Positions 8,544-19,729 of a stretch of 64,000 nucleotides of DNA are shown here, one piece after another. The notes beneath the pieces are model-generated. The model saw nothing but the letters and a program-made list of their open reading frames with translations, was not told the origin of the DNA and ran no database searches. How positions within the stretch are numbered: position 1 is the first letter of the stretch; every line of letters starts with the position of its first letter. Made by a program: the position numbers and the translations under genes. The stretch is from Onthophagus taurus (Eukaryota > Arthropoda > Insecta > Coleoptera > Scarabaeidae), in contig NC_091967.1 in the NCBI RefSeq assembly GCF_036711975.1, forward strand, positions 28,954,001 through 29,018,000, written 5' to 3'.

Positions 8544-8969
8544 ATGAGTTTAAGCAAGTTCGGAAAACATTCGTCTAGTATGACGATCGATAAGTTTGGT
8601 AAACACGTACACGGACACAACATTGCTGCTCATTTTAATAAACGTGAAAACTTACAACGATATTTCAAACAACCAACTATACTTACGTTTAGCGGAGATG
8701 GAACTACGGATACAACGGATAATTATTACATTATTCAAAATTTAGGTTACGTAAGTAAATATATAAACTTTTTATATATTGGTGAAATAGTGAAATACCG
8801 ATTTGAAGGAGACGTTGAAATGATTATTAACGGGAGTATCTTCGATCCAAATAAAAAGTTAAATGTTCTCTTCTTTGGAGATAAAATAGTTTGCAAACCC
8901 ACAACGAAGACCACTTTACTCAAGAAACCATTTATGGTAGAACTGCTCATTGAAATATCCAGAAAATGA
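8544..8969 (+). CDS. Small protein of Polinton virion gene cluster
   Basis: A 141-residue frame starting at ATG 8544. It opens with a repeated SKFGKH/DKFGKH motif (residues about 4-20), followed by a beta-rich body (TILTFSGDG, YYIIQNLGY, FMVELLIEI). The size and beta-rich pattern would suit a single-jelly-roll minor capsid or penton-like protein, but I recognise no diagnostic motif. Its TGA stop overlaps the ATG of the integrase in ATGA, so the two are probably translated from one mRNA. Confidence 0.55.
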   Translation: MSLSKFGKHSSSMTIDKFGKHVHGHNIAAHFNKRENLQRYFKQPTILTFSGDGTTDTTDNYYIIQNLGYVSKYINFLYIGEIVKYRFEGDVEMIINGSIFDPNKKLNVLFFGDKIVCKPTTKTTLLKKPFMVELLIEISRK

Positions 8970-9901
8970 GCGATATTAAAAGGTCCGTCGTAAACGAGTT
9001 GCACGCGTCCGCGAGGAAAAAGTATAAACGCAGACGTGTTATTATAAAAGGTTTAACGGACTTATTTCAAGCTGATTTAGTGGAGATGATACCTTATTCA
9101 AATGCAAATGGTAATTTTAAATATATTCTAACAGTTATTAATGCTTTCTCAAAGTATGGCTGGGCTGTACCACTAAAAAACAAAACTGGCAAAGAAGTTA
9201 CGCGAGCTATGGAAACAATTCTATCGGAAAAGCGAAAAAACATACCGAAGAATCTGCAAACGGATAACGGAAAAGAATTTTACAATGAGGATTTTAAAAA
9301 GCTCATGTCACGATATCACATCAATCACTACAGTTCATTTTCCAATTTAAAGAGTTCTATTGTTGAACGGTTTAATAGAACAATAAAAGAAAAAATGTGG
9401 AAAGAATTTAGTATGCAAGGTAACTATCGTTGGTTGGAATTGCTTCCCAAATTAATTCTGGATTATAACAACCAAGTTCACAGGACGATAGGAATGAAAC
9501 CTAGCGAGGTAAATAACAGAAACGCATCGACACTGTTAAAAACTGTATATAATTACATAAAAATTGTCGATCCTTATACCAAAAAATTTAATGTCGGTGA
9601 TCACGTCAGAGTGAGCAAGCATCGACACGCCTTCACCAAAAACTATACTCCCAATTGGTCTAACGAAGTGTTTACAATACATTCTGTTCGTAATACTTTC
9701 CCAACAACATATCTGCTCAAAGATGCATCCAATGAAAAAATTATGGGTGGTTTTTATCGAGAGGAATTACAAAAAGTTAAATATCCTGACGTCTACTTGG
9801 TGGAAAAAGTGCTACGGCGAAAAGGAAATCAAGTGTTTGTGAAATGGTTAGGATTAGGTCCGTCTCATAATTCTTGGATCTCAAAAACTAACGTTCTTTA
9901 A
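8966..9901 (+). CDS. Retroviral-like integrase with C-terminal chromodomain
   Basis: A 311-residue protein that inserts the element into chromosomal DNA. The DDE core shows Asp at about 37 (FQADLVEM), Asp at about 100 (LQTDNGKEF) and Glu at about 134 (IVERFNRT). An SH3-like segment (FNVGDHVRVSK) follows at about 210-220, and a chromodomain (VEKVLRRKGNQVFVKWLG ... SHNSW) closes the protein. The zinc-binding HHCC domain is absent; the protein begins directly with a basic NELHASARKKYKRRRV segment, as in many insect Polintons. It is intact. Relatives survive as fragments at 37,042-37,512, 57,109-57,165, 59,705-59,800, 60,080-60,175 and 60,600-60,676. Confidence 0.9.
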   Translation: MSDIKRSVVNELHASARKKYKRRRVIIKGLTDLFQADLVEMIPYSNANGNFKYILTVINAFSKYGWAVPLKNKTGKEVTRAMETILSEKRKNIPKNLQTDNGKEFYNEDFKKLMSRYHINHYSSFSNLKSSIVERFNRTIKEKMWKEFSMQGNYRWLELLPKLILDYNNQVHRTIGMKPSEVNNRNASTLLKTVYNYIKIVDPYTKKFNVGDHVRVSKHRHAFTKNYTPNWSNEVFTIHSVRNTFPTTYLLKDASNEKIMGGFYREELQKVKYPDVYLVEKVLRRKGNQVFVKWLGLGPSHNSWISKTNVL

Positions 9902-10003
9902 AACGTATAAAGACCTATTTAAAAGTTTACAAGACTTTATTAACAATCGAACATTACAAATACATTATTATTATTATTCTTTACAATTTTTTTTAAATTA
10001 AAT

Positions 10004-13000
10004 TCATTTATTCGCATTCAATCTTTTTATCAACCAATGACCCCACGCCAAAGTATTACATCCGTTCGGTAATATGTATCGTTTATCATCGCACGATGAA
10101 AGAGCAATTTTATGCTTTAATTCGGTATACATAGTATGAAATTCTGACTTAAAAATGTACATTTTTTTATGAACCGATCCGCCACATTCAACCACACGTT
10201 TATAATCGGTCACGCTTAAATGTTTATCTATAACATATTTCTTTACTCCTTTAGCCTTTTTTACATTATCATTCAACAAGGTGATGCAGTACGCCTTAGC
10301 TCCTGTTCCAACAAATGACGTTATGCACCTGTTTGGATATTCATCTTTCATTCTTCCCAACACAGATCGACCGCGAGGTATATTGTGTATATTCTCTAAC
10401 GGATAATTGGACGTGTCAAAAAATTCAATATTTTCTTTTATATCCTCATATACATTGGGAGTAGTAATTTCTAGGATTAGGGAATCAGTATCGGTGTATA
10501 AAAGTGTTATGTTATTTCCATATTTAACTTTTAAGTAATCATAGAAGAAGCTGTACATTACGGTTTTCGAAAGCTCTAATATACTGAAACCCACATACAG
10601 CGGTTTGCAATAACGAACTTCCGCGACGTTCAATTGAACGGCTATCAAATTATCGCAAAATATTTTCGAAGATTTAAAATTTGGTTTAGCTATTAGGGCT
10701 TCCACGCCCGGTTTCTTATGACGACATTCCCAGTGGGTAACTAGTCTTATATCCACTCGCTTTTCCACATTTTCCATTGTCTTACCGTATACGATGTTAT
10801 TCATTGCTTTGTAATGATTTTTTTCAAATTCATTCTTAGCTTTCGCACGTTTATCGGAATTGAAATCGATGTAGCTCCGCATCCAGTTGGATTGTTTAAA
10901 TTCTAATACTCTGTAAATCTTCGTTAGTTTCAATCCGAACTTGATACACTGCTTTAGATTCACGTAATGAATGATGTATTTTGTTTTATTTTCCAAATTT
11001 GCAATTAACTTTGCATTTTTTGAACCTGGGGGTACAATCCGTTCTGGACAAAATGGCAAATCGTTGTGTTCATCATGTATTGCTTCCGGATACTCTAAAT
11101 CTACCTCGAACACGTAACCCTTTTCGGAATCGTCTTCCGTATTGTAAATATCTAACTTTTGAATCTCTTCATCTGATAGCCATCGAAATCCACCCGTCGG
11201 TAATTTTCGTCTCATTGCGTGTCCATACAAATTCGTAGCGTCGAGATACAAAATATAAGATGGGTCTTTGGTTTCATCAAATTCCATCATTAATTTATTG
11301 TTAGCCTTCGCACTGCGTTTAGTGCACATACTTAATCCACCGCGAATACCATTTTTAAAGAAGTGTAACATGTCTATGTCCGTTAATAATTCTAATTTTA
11401 CCCCTGTCATTCGTAATAATGCATCCCAACCGAAGCCCGGCGCTGTGAAGTAATGACATGGATCTAAAGAGTAATACTTCATCGAGATGGTTCGGAAATT
11501 CTCAAATACGTCCGCCAAAAGTAAAACGTCAGACGTTAAATAAATGTCGCTATATTCGCCTAAAGTGCGACAGTTAAATAAGTTCCACACCGTTTGTGCA
11601 CGACAATAATTTTCTTCGGTTATACTATCGTCGCATAAAGTATTGTAAAAACTACTTCGATCTGGCAGAGCGGTAAGATTCAGCTTTTCGAATGAATCCA
11701 CAAAGGAGTACGGAAAAACTCCTTTCTGACGTATAAGTCGAAACTGTTCTTCGTTCCTAAAATATTTTCTGATTTGAACGCATTGGTTGTCTTCCAAAAA
11801 TGAACCCAACTTCTCTAGCGATAAAGCCATAAACCTAAATGAATCCACAAATCTCAATTTCATATGAACCCGCCTTAGCTTTCCCTTGCTGTCAATGTTT
11901 TCTCCTACGATAATTTTTTTCGAAAATGATATATACTTTTCTTTATTCTGTGCTATAACGTCCACGTCTTCTTCTTTTAATGCCATATCTTTCACAAACA
12001 TATGACAATCGTAGTTCGAAAGATTGTGAAAGAATATCGGTATGAACTTTGGTAATTGATAATTGATGTTACATACAGCATGTGCGGGTCCTCTATACAA
12101 CCCAGTTAGGTGATCATGATCGCACACTTTATTACCTTCTTTTATTTTGTGCGAACAAATGTGACAGATATCCTGCATCTCATGTATTAATCTATCAATA
12201 GGTGGTAATGGGAGCATTTCTTTTGGTTGGCTTAAATAATTTTTGTATATATTCAGAAGGTCATGTTCCAACTTGCTCATGAAAATTTGAGCAGCATTAC
12301 ATCCGCGATATATTTCAAACTTCGACAATGATTCGTCATATGAACATTTTATATAATATGCAAATGCATAAGGTTCGTGTTTGAAACATTTGACGGAGTA
12401 TGAATTATCATCGTTAAGTTCTGTTGCTTCCGCATCGGCGATCGGTTTCTGTAATGCTTCAAAATCTGCATACACCACGAACGGTATTTTTAATTGTCGT
12501 TCAAAATTTTCGAACTGTAGTATATTTTCCTTTTCTTCATTTCCATATTTATTTATTTTCAAATTTGTTGTTGGTAAAATTGCCCTTACCTTGCTGCAAT
12601 CGTCACTTTGATGACGGATAAGTTTATTTTCTGACGTAAAGAATACCAAGCATCCGTCGCAAATATACTTTTCATGACCATTCTGCGATGCTTGCGATGA
12701 TAGTAATCGAGACAGATTTTTTATCCAACAATAGTGACTATTCCCGGAATCATTTGTAACCAATAATAAATTTATATGTCTTTCTTCTTTTTGTCGACAT
12801 ATATACATTGTAATTATGTCATAATTCATAACACCGTCTTTAAAATACTCATTTATTCCATATACATTAATAGATAGTTTGTTCTGCTTTTCAAATACAG
12901 GTATATCTCGTAATTTAACTGGAAAAACAATATTTGAATAGTCTAAGCCGCAGTCTAGGTAATTCGGATACGAAGATGTCCTCTGTGGTAAACCGTTCGG

Positions 13001-13796
13001 TTCATGTAGTGCGGATGTTACAGCCCATGCAAAACATGCATCATCCGCGTTTTGTATATTTATCACAGCACGCTTTGCTTTTATTTGCGATGGTAGATCG
13101 ATGTAATTAGATGCTCTGATAGGATTATATTTGTTTAAATTTAACTCCATATAGAGAATTTGCATTAAAGTCCATCCTAAATAAAATATTGAAACATTTA
13201 TTTTTTAATATATAGGTATATTATGTCACATTACGCTTACCTGAATCTCGTTCCTGGAATTCTGACATTTTTGATGAAATTTCATCAATAAATTCCTTAT
13301 ATATTTTATACAGATCCGACGCTAATGATACTACCTTATTTTTCGTATTGAATGATTTTATTTCAAAGTCTTCCTTTGATTGTAAAAAATACAAACCAAA
13401 ACATTCCATATTTAATTTTACATTTCGATGAATATCGATTGCGCTTTGTATTAGATTTAGTATTTTTTCTCGAATTCTATGAGAAAATTCATCCAAATCC
13501 ACAAAAAAACCTTCTTCACTTATTCGATAACTGACAATTTTGTCACCGAATGCTCCAGCTATTCTCTCCACTCCGTCATCGATTATAACAAAAGCGTTAC
13601 GCTCGTGTGCGTTGCTTCGTAAATGTGCAGAGTAACATTGTCTATTTACATAATCATCGCAAGCCTCACATTTTACTGCTTTTGGAATTTGCGGTGCGTC
13701 AAGCTTGATTCTCTTGCCAATACAAGATAATCGTTGATGTCTTTTTAAATTGTCAACTCGAGTAAAACTTTTTCCACAATCCTCACACACGACCAT
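10004..13796 (-). CDS. polB: Protein-primed DNA polymerase B, two exons
   Basis: Coding on the - strand in two exons, 13241-13796 and 10004-13176, joined in frame across a 64-bp GT-AG intron (13177-13240), for about 1,242 residues. Exon 1 has a C2H2-like finger (CEDCGKSFTRVDNLKRH) and a second Cys/His cluster. Exon 2 has another zinc finger (CDGCLVFFTSENKLIRH), then Exo I (VVYADFEAL), Exo II (FHNLSNYDCHMF), Exo III-type YLTSDVLLLAD, Pol A (YLDATNLYGHAM), Pol B (NNIVYGKTMEN) and Pol C (YTDTDSLIL). All look intact. It replicates the element from a terminal protein. It converges on the integrase, the two stop codons lying about 100 bp apart. Confidence 0.9.
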
Positions 13797-14574
13797 TTTA
13801 CAATTTAATGTTGTACACTTCTACTTGTTATGAAAGAACTACGTCAATACCACATTTCGCAGGCGTTTATAAACCCTCACCGCTCCTGAAACTTATTGGG
13901 GAGGAGGAGGATGCATCGAGTGCGTTTGTATACATGTATATTTATAACTCCGTATACCTCTGCATAATAAATTAAAAAAATATCTCGCAGGTAGATCATG
14001 ACTCACTTACTAGTATTAAGTTAATTGACCTCCTCCTCGAACGTATCCCCCCAAAAAATTTGCCGATTCAAGAACCTCCTCGCATATTTTAAAGCTCCGT
14101 ATACCTTTACACAATAAATTTTAAAAAATATCCCGCAGGTAGATCATGACTCACTTATTTGTATACCTACATGTCCCAAAACCGTATACCTTTGTGTACA
14201 ATAAGTTAAGAGATATATCGAAAACATTACCAGTTCATTGAGAAGCGTCGAAGGATAAACATAGTAATTGTTTTCATCTAGGTAAACAGGTTACATATAA
14301 AGATAAATTTTTAATAACATAACCTAAATAAAGATACATTTTTAATAAAGATAAATTTTTAATAATTTCGTCAAAATAACATAACCTTCTCAAGTTAATT
14401 GACCTCCTCCTCTCTTCATCGAATCTCCTCCGACCCTCAAAAGAATCGCCGATTCAAGAACCTCCTCTCCTCATCGAACCTCCTCTGACCCCCAAAAAAT
14501 TTGCCGATTCAAGAACCTCCTCCTAGAACGCAGGTTCGAGGAGGAGGTTCTTGAATCGGCGAATCTATACTACT
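13797..14574. repeat. Right terminal region of the Polinton with foldback end
   Basis: No gene. A block beginning TCCGTATACCT and running through GGTAGATCATGACTCACTTA is repeated near 13,949 and 14,096, with a partial third copy near 14,182. AAGTTAATTGACCTCCTCCTC and GCCGATTCAAGAACCTCC recur several times. At the very end a perfect 22-bp inverted repeat (14,503-14,524 with 14,539-14,560) encloses a 14-bp loop, followed by CTATACTACT. The next 6 bp are AGTTAG, the candidate right copy of a target duplication. Confidence 0.75.
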
Positions 14575-14964
14575 AGTTAGGATCGTAATTGTGTAACTTA
14601 CGATACAGGGGGTGCTATATTTTCTTTTTTTTGTATGCGTTTACAGCAACATTTTGGTTAAGTTGTATAAACTTTATTCTTATAATTTGAGAACTTTGTT
14701 CCAATTGTCATTACATATTTTTTTATATACCCACGTATATTTACATGTGTATACATGAACGTTTTTCTACGATTACATATAATATAGATACTCTTTCTTC
14801 AGTTCCAAATGTGGTTGTTGGTTATTTGTTCTCATTCCTTTCTGTAACTCTAAATTCGGACTTGATTAGGGTGTGGTCAAGTACGTTCGTAAAGGTTTTA
14901 TATAAGTCCGTGGCGCCCATTAACATCTTTGAATATTACTTTAAATCCACGCCGTCTCCACTGT
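14575..14964. other. Flank between Polinton and BEL remnant, no gene
   Basis: AT-rich, with no convincing frame. On the - strand a TTATATAAAACC box occurs near 14,900, just downstream of the truncated BEL pol; it might belong to an LTR, but I found no second copy. Confidence 0.4.
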
Positions 14965-15342
14965 CTAAAGGCTGGCTGAGGTAAGTAAACCTTTACGTAA
15001 CCTTGACATCGTCTGGTGTTTTGTTTGCCCTTTTGCTTGTTTAAAAAGAAGTGCCACAAGACGATTTTCCAATAATTTAAAACGTTTTAAAGCAACATTG
15101 TAGGAATTTCCCAAATCCGGTTGGTTTTGTTTGAAAGGTAACGATACAATGAAACGTCCATCGGTATCACGTGGATAATTATCTTTGTAATGATTTTCAC
15201 ACTTTTCGTCGTCTATCGTCATAGATTTAATTTCAGGAATTGATTCGAGCTCCCAAAAACGTCGCATTGATGAATCCAAGGATTCTTCCATCGTAGAAAT
15301 GCATGTTGATAAGGAAGTCGTTGATAATTCAGCTTTACCCAT
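14965..15342 (-). pseudogene. BEL/Pao pol fragment (between protease and RT)
   Basis: A 125-codon stretch with the typical BEL/Pao pol linker: MRRFWELESIPE, then DGRFIVSLPFK and a YNVALKRFKLLENRL helix just before where the reverse transcriptase palm would begin. It is truncated there. A frame break separates it from the protease frame upstream. Confidence 0.75.
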
Positions 15343-15393
15343 TAATATCCAGCCGAAAATGGAATGGAGAGCTACAGGATCATTCTGATCACC

Positions 15394-16332
15394 TCACACT
15401 CGACCACCAGTAAAAAGTTGAGGAATTAATTCTGCACCCAATAACAAGTCCACTTCCTTCGATGGGGAGTGATGTTCTGGATGGAAATCAAGATATTTAA
15501 GATGATCATAGGACCGAATAATAGAGGATAGTGATGGTTGAGCAGAACAAATCGAGGAGGTAACTATGGCTTTGAGATCAAAGATAAAGTTTTGGGATTG
15601 GCATGATTGGATAGTACAGTTGACAATTCCTTTATTGCAGACTGAAGTCATTGAATTTAATCCATGAATCTCCACTGACGAATTACTTTGGCGGGGCAGA
15701 CGAAGTCGTTGCAATAACTTTGTCGTAATAAAATTTGACATGCTTCCCAAATCAATCAGAGCCCGTGCCAAATGAAATTGACCAAATTGATCACGGATAT
15801 TTACAAAGGCGATTGGCAAAATGACTTTTCGAGTACTTTCGTTCGTTGCCGTCCTATTTGTATTACATGACATGGTTCCCACATGGACCGCTGGAGAATT
15901 TGACGATTTGAAATGTAATAAAGTATGGTGATGCTGATTGCAAGTACGACATCTATGGGTCGATGAACAGTTGTGAGTTGTATGGGTTTTACTCAAACAG
16001 TTCCGACATAGTGCTTTCTCACGAACCAGCTGCAATCGATCAGCTGCTGATTTGGACGTAAATAGATTACATCGATATATCGGATGATTTTCTTTACATA
16101 AGATACATTGAATATTGCTTGAAGGAGATGAACCTTGTTCAATTTTTAAGTTCACTAACTTACTTAACTTATTGTAGGAAATTTTATCATTAGACGTTAA
16201 CAGTACAGATTCCAATGCCTTTGCGTTCTTTTCCAGAAACACAATCAGTTGTTTATACGATGGAATTTCAAATTCGTATGTTCAGATTCGAAAGCCGTTT
16301 TAGTGGAAGAATTCAATTTTTGGAGAAGTGTA
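15394..16332 (-). pseudogene. BEL/Pao gag end, zinc knuckles and protease
   Basis: After the piggyBac insertion the gag frame resumes at 16,332 and runs about 30 codons to a stop near 16,245. The following open frame (15,394-16,242) continues the family pattern only after a one-base frame change. It holds Cys/His clusters (CILCKENHPIYRC, CRNCLSKTHTTHNC, CRTCNQHHHTLLH) and a retropepsin-like ALIDLGSMSNFI in which the catalytic D-S/T-G is altered to DLG. The element is inactive. Confidence 0.75.
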
Positions 16333-16336
16333 TTAA

Positions 16337-19300
16337 CCCTTCCGCGTGGAGTGCCGTACACGTGTACGTCATGCATAAAATTATTTCTACTGCGGAGTGC
16401 CGTACACGTGTACGCCATAAGATCGCATACTATCGGTGAAAAAAGTGAAGGCCTCACTTTAAATATTGATATCTTCGTAACCGCGCGATGAAAAAAATTC
16501 CGGTAAAGTTAATTGTAATCACTGAACATTTCTACGTAACATATGTTAATATGAAAATTTTCGGATAAGCGGTTTTCTTTTTATCGCGAGTTAAATGAAA
16601 AAAGTATCCGTTTTTTTACGGTACCCGCAACTTTGTCAACTTTGCGTTTTTTTTTCTCAAAAACTATCGTACGAAAAAATTTGAATTTTGAACAGGTGGT
16701 AGCCTGATGTGTTCTTAATGAGTGGCATATTTTATTTTTTCAATATTCCATATAGTTTCGCGAAAAATCGCGGTTTAGTAGGATGCGGTTATTTCGAATA
16801 CGACCTGGCGGATTTCAACGCGGTTTTTACCAAAATATGTTAAATAATGTCGGTTGTCGGATTCCATTATCAGTTTTTCAAAATTAGGGCTCCCTAATTT
16901 TTTAAGAGCGATTTAATGGACTTACAAATTAAAGAGAAACAGAAATAAGCCATGCGGGGAGAGGGAGGTCCGGCCAATCTGAACAGAGTTGAAGACGTTC
17001 GTTTACGGAAAAATACGAAAGAAACTGGAAAGTAACAAAATAACAAAACGTTATAAAATAAAGTTAAATGAATACGTGAGTATCTTATTCGATTTGCGAT
17101 AGGTCAGTAAAAAGATGTATATATTTTACAAAATACTGACTGTATTTTTTTATTAGGATTTTGCTATATCATTATGACTTCAAGCCGAAAATCAGAAACG
17201 AAATATCTCTCTGATGAGTTATCGAATAGGGAAACTAGTGATTCCTCATCAATTTGCACCGATGATACGGAATTTATTGATGAAATCAATGAACCTGTCT
17301 TACCAAATGACATTTTTGTTTGGAATGATATGGGCACATACAATAGTCACCGGGAAATATTTGATGAAGACGACGGTCCGCAAAATGAAGCAAAAGAGAA
17401 AACTGAACCTATAGACATTTTTGAACTATTTTTCCCAATTGAATTTGTTGAAACTATTGTTGAACAAACAAATCTATACGCACAACAGAAGAGAGCATCG
17501 CTAGGTATGGTTTTTCCTCTCAGATCAAGAATGAATGAATGGAAAAACGTAACAGCAGAAGAAATTTATGTAGTGTTTGGATTTTATATGCTGATGGGAA
17601 TAATTCAAAAACCGACGATACGATCTTACTTTTCTAAAAAGGACATAATAGGTACACCCATCTTCAACAAAATAATGACTTTGGATAGATTTGAATTAAT
17701 TACCAACTTTCTTCACTTTGTTGGCAATGACACCATCAATGCTTTTGAAGGCCCAAAGAAATTATTTAAAATTTATCCTATAATAAAGCATTTGAATAAT
17801 GTATTCCAAAAATATTATTTACTTGGGCGTAACATTTCAGTGGATGAATCTCTTACATTGTGGAAAGGAATATTATCCTTCAAACAATTTATTCCACTAA
17901 AATCTGCCCAATTTGGGATAAAGACATATGAACTATGCGAATCAACAACTGGGTACTTATGGAAATTCATAGTTTATACCGGAAAAGATTGCGAATTTAC
18001 GTCACCTCTCATTACGCAAAATATGATGAAAACCTGTAAAATTGTTTTACAGCTTGTAGAACCATTACTACATAACGGCCATACTTTATGGATGGACAAC
18101 TTTTATAATTCCGTAGAACTGGCGAAACAGTTGAAGACGTGGGGTACAGATTGTGTGGGAACGTTACGCCTAAATAGGAAGAATACACCCCCTATAATAA
18201 AAAAAACAAAATTACAAAAAGGAGAAATAATAGCCAAACATTGTGAAGCCATAACCATATTGAAATGGATGGACAAAAAGCCAGTTACTATGATTTCGAC
18301 ACATCACGGGCAAGAAACTGGTTGTATTATAAAAAGGAATAGAGAAGTTTCAAAACCTGTTAGTGTCATAGATTACAACAAAAACATGGGTGGAGTGGAT
18401 TTGAAGGATCAAATGTTAGAAGGCTATTTATTGGAAAGAAAAAAAATGCATAAATGGTATATAAAACTGTTTAGAAAGTTACTAAATGTTAGTATACTAA
18501 ACAGTTTCATCATTTACAAGCGAAATAAACAACAAAAAGTCGACCATTTAAAATTTCGAGTTCAACTGGTAGAACAAATTTTTGCGAAATATGTAAATGA
18601 GGTCCAGAGAAAGGTTCCATGTAGACATTCTCAAGACAAAAATGTATCAAGACTTACTGATCGTCATTTTATTGAAAAAATTCCTCCAACTCAACAAAAA
18701 GCTAAACCGCAAAAAAGATGTGTTGTTTGCTACAAACGTGGACGCAGGAAAGAAACAATTTACTGGTGCCCTGATTGTGAAGCTGGACTATGTTTGGAAT
18801 CGTGTTTCAAGATATACCACACACTAGAAAATTATTAATGAAGCATTTTTTGTTAAAAAAAAAAATAGATAAAAACAATTAAACTAATAGCTAGAAATGT
18901 TTGTTTCATAAAAAAAAATTAAGTAATATGACAATATGACACAAATTTAAAAGTTTTCGTTTAACTTCCTTCTACCGAACTACTTTCTTCACAATTTTTA
19001 ATTTTGTTTTTAATATACATCAAGAATAATGATAATTATTATTATAATAAAAATTGATAATGACGCCACGAAGCGAACAGAACAGTAATAATAACGCCAG
19101 CACTATTTCTTCAACTCTATTCAGATTGGCCGGAACCTCCCTCTCCCCGCATGGCTTATTTCTGTTTCTCTTTTATTTGTAATTCCATTAAATCGCTCTT
19201 AAAAAATTAGGGAGCCCTAATTTTGAAAAACTGATAATGGAATCCGACAACCGACATTATTTAACATATTTTGGTAAAAACCGCGTTGAAATCCGCCAGG

Positions 19301-19729
19301 TCGTATTCGAAATAACCGCATCCTACTAAACCGCGATTTTTCGCGAAACTATATGGAATATTGAAAAAATAAAATACTCATTAAGAACACATCAGGCTAC
19401 CACCTGTTCAAAATTCAAATTTTTTCGTACGATAGTTTTTGAGGAAAAAAATCGCAAAGTTGACAAAGTTGCCGGTACCGTAAAAAAACGGATACTTTTT
19501 TCATTTAACTCGCGATAAAAAGAAAACCGCTTATCCGAAAATTTTCATATTAACATATGTTACGTAGAAATGTTCAGTGATTCCAATAAACTTTACCGCG
19601 ATTTTTTTTATCGGACGGTTACGAAGATATCGATCCCAAAACTACCGACAGTAGAGAAGATCGCATAGAGTAGATCGCATTACCGCAACTCACATAGTAA
19701 TTGAAATTTTTAACTTCCACGCGGAGGGG
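16337..19729 (+). mobile_element. Intact piggyBac-like transposon 1 in BEL gag
   Basis: The element is bounded by TTAA at 16333-16336 and 19730-19733. Outer ends match over about 14 bp (CCCTTCCGCGTGGA and CCCCTCCGCGTGGA). Subterminal sequences then differ, but a long inverted repeat of about 500 bp follows: about 16,470-16,990 against 19,110-19,635. The left end has two copies of a GGAGTGCCGTACACGTGTAC block containing the palindrome CGTACACGTGTACG. Removing the element and one TTAA restores the BEL gag reading frame, which confirms precise TTAA targeting. Confidence 0.9.
17174..18838 (+). CDS. piggyBac-type transposase, apparently intact
   Basis: A 554-residue DDE/D transposase that cuts and pastes the element at TTAA sites. 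It has an acidic N-terminus, then catalytic-region motifs NISVDESLTLWKG (first Asp), LWMDNFYNSVELAK (second Asp) and VIDYNKNMGGVDLKDQM (third Asp region). The C-terminal cysteine-rich domain is complete (KRCVVCYKRGRRKETIYWCPDCEAGLCLESC). Length and motifs match full-length family members, and the frame has no stop. It sits between matched ends with TTAA duplications, so this copy could be recently active. Confidence 0.92.
   Translation: MTSSRKSETKYLSDELSNRETSDSSSICTDDTEFIDEINEPVLPNDIFVWNDMGTYNSHREIFDEDDGPQNEAKEKTEPIDIFELFFPIEFVETIVEQTNLYAQQKRASLGMVFPLRSRMNEWKNVTAEEIYVVFGFYMLMGIIQKPTIRSYFSKKDIIGTPIFNKIMTLDRFELITNFLHFVGNDTINAFEGPKKLFKIYPIIKHLNNVFQKYYLLGRNISVDESLTLWKGILSFKQFIPLKSAQFGIKTYELCESTTGYLWKFIVYTGKDCEFTSPLITQNMMKTCKIVLQLVEPLLHNGHTLWMDNFYNSVELAKQLKTWGTDCVGTLRLNRKNTPPIIKKTKLQKGEIIAKHCEAITILKWMDKKPVTMISTHHGQETGCIIKRNREVSKPVSVIDYNKNMGGVDLKDQMLEGYLLERKKMHKWYIKLFRKLLNVSILNSFIIYKRNKQQKVDHLKFRVQLVEQIFAKYVNEVQRKVPCRHSQDKNVSRLTDRHFIEKIPPTQQKAKPQKRCVVCYKRGRRKETIYWCPDCEAGLCLESCFKIYHTLENY

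Larger units (their letters stand above)
1470..14574. mobile_element. Polinton/Maverick-type element, near complete, left end unresolved
   Basis: The gene set is diagnostic of Polintons (related to adintoviruses and other midsize linear dsDNA viruses): a double-jelly-roll capsid protein, an FtsK/HerA-type packaging ATPase, a retroviral-like integrase with a chromodomain, and a protein-primed family B polymerase. The right end reads CTATACTACT at 14,565-14,574, the reverse complement of the AGTAGTATAG start of the element at 53,484. No matching AGTAGTATAG start lies to the left in this window, so the left boundary given is only where related sequence begins. I did not find an adenain-like protease. 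Confidence 0.85.
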
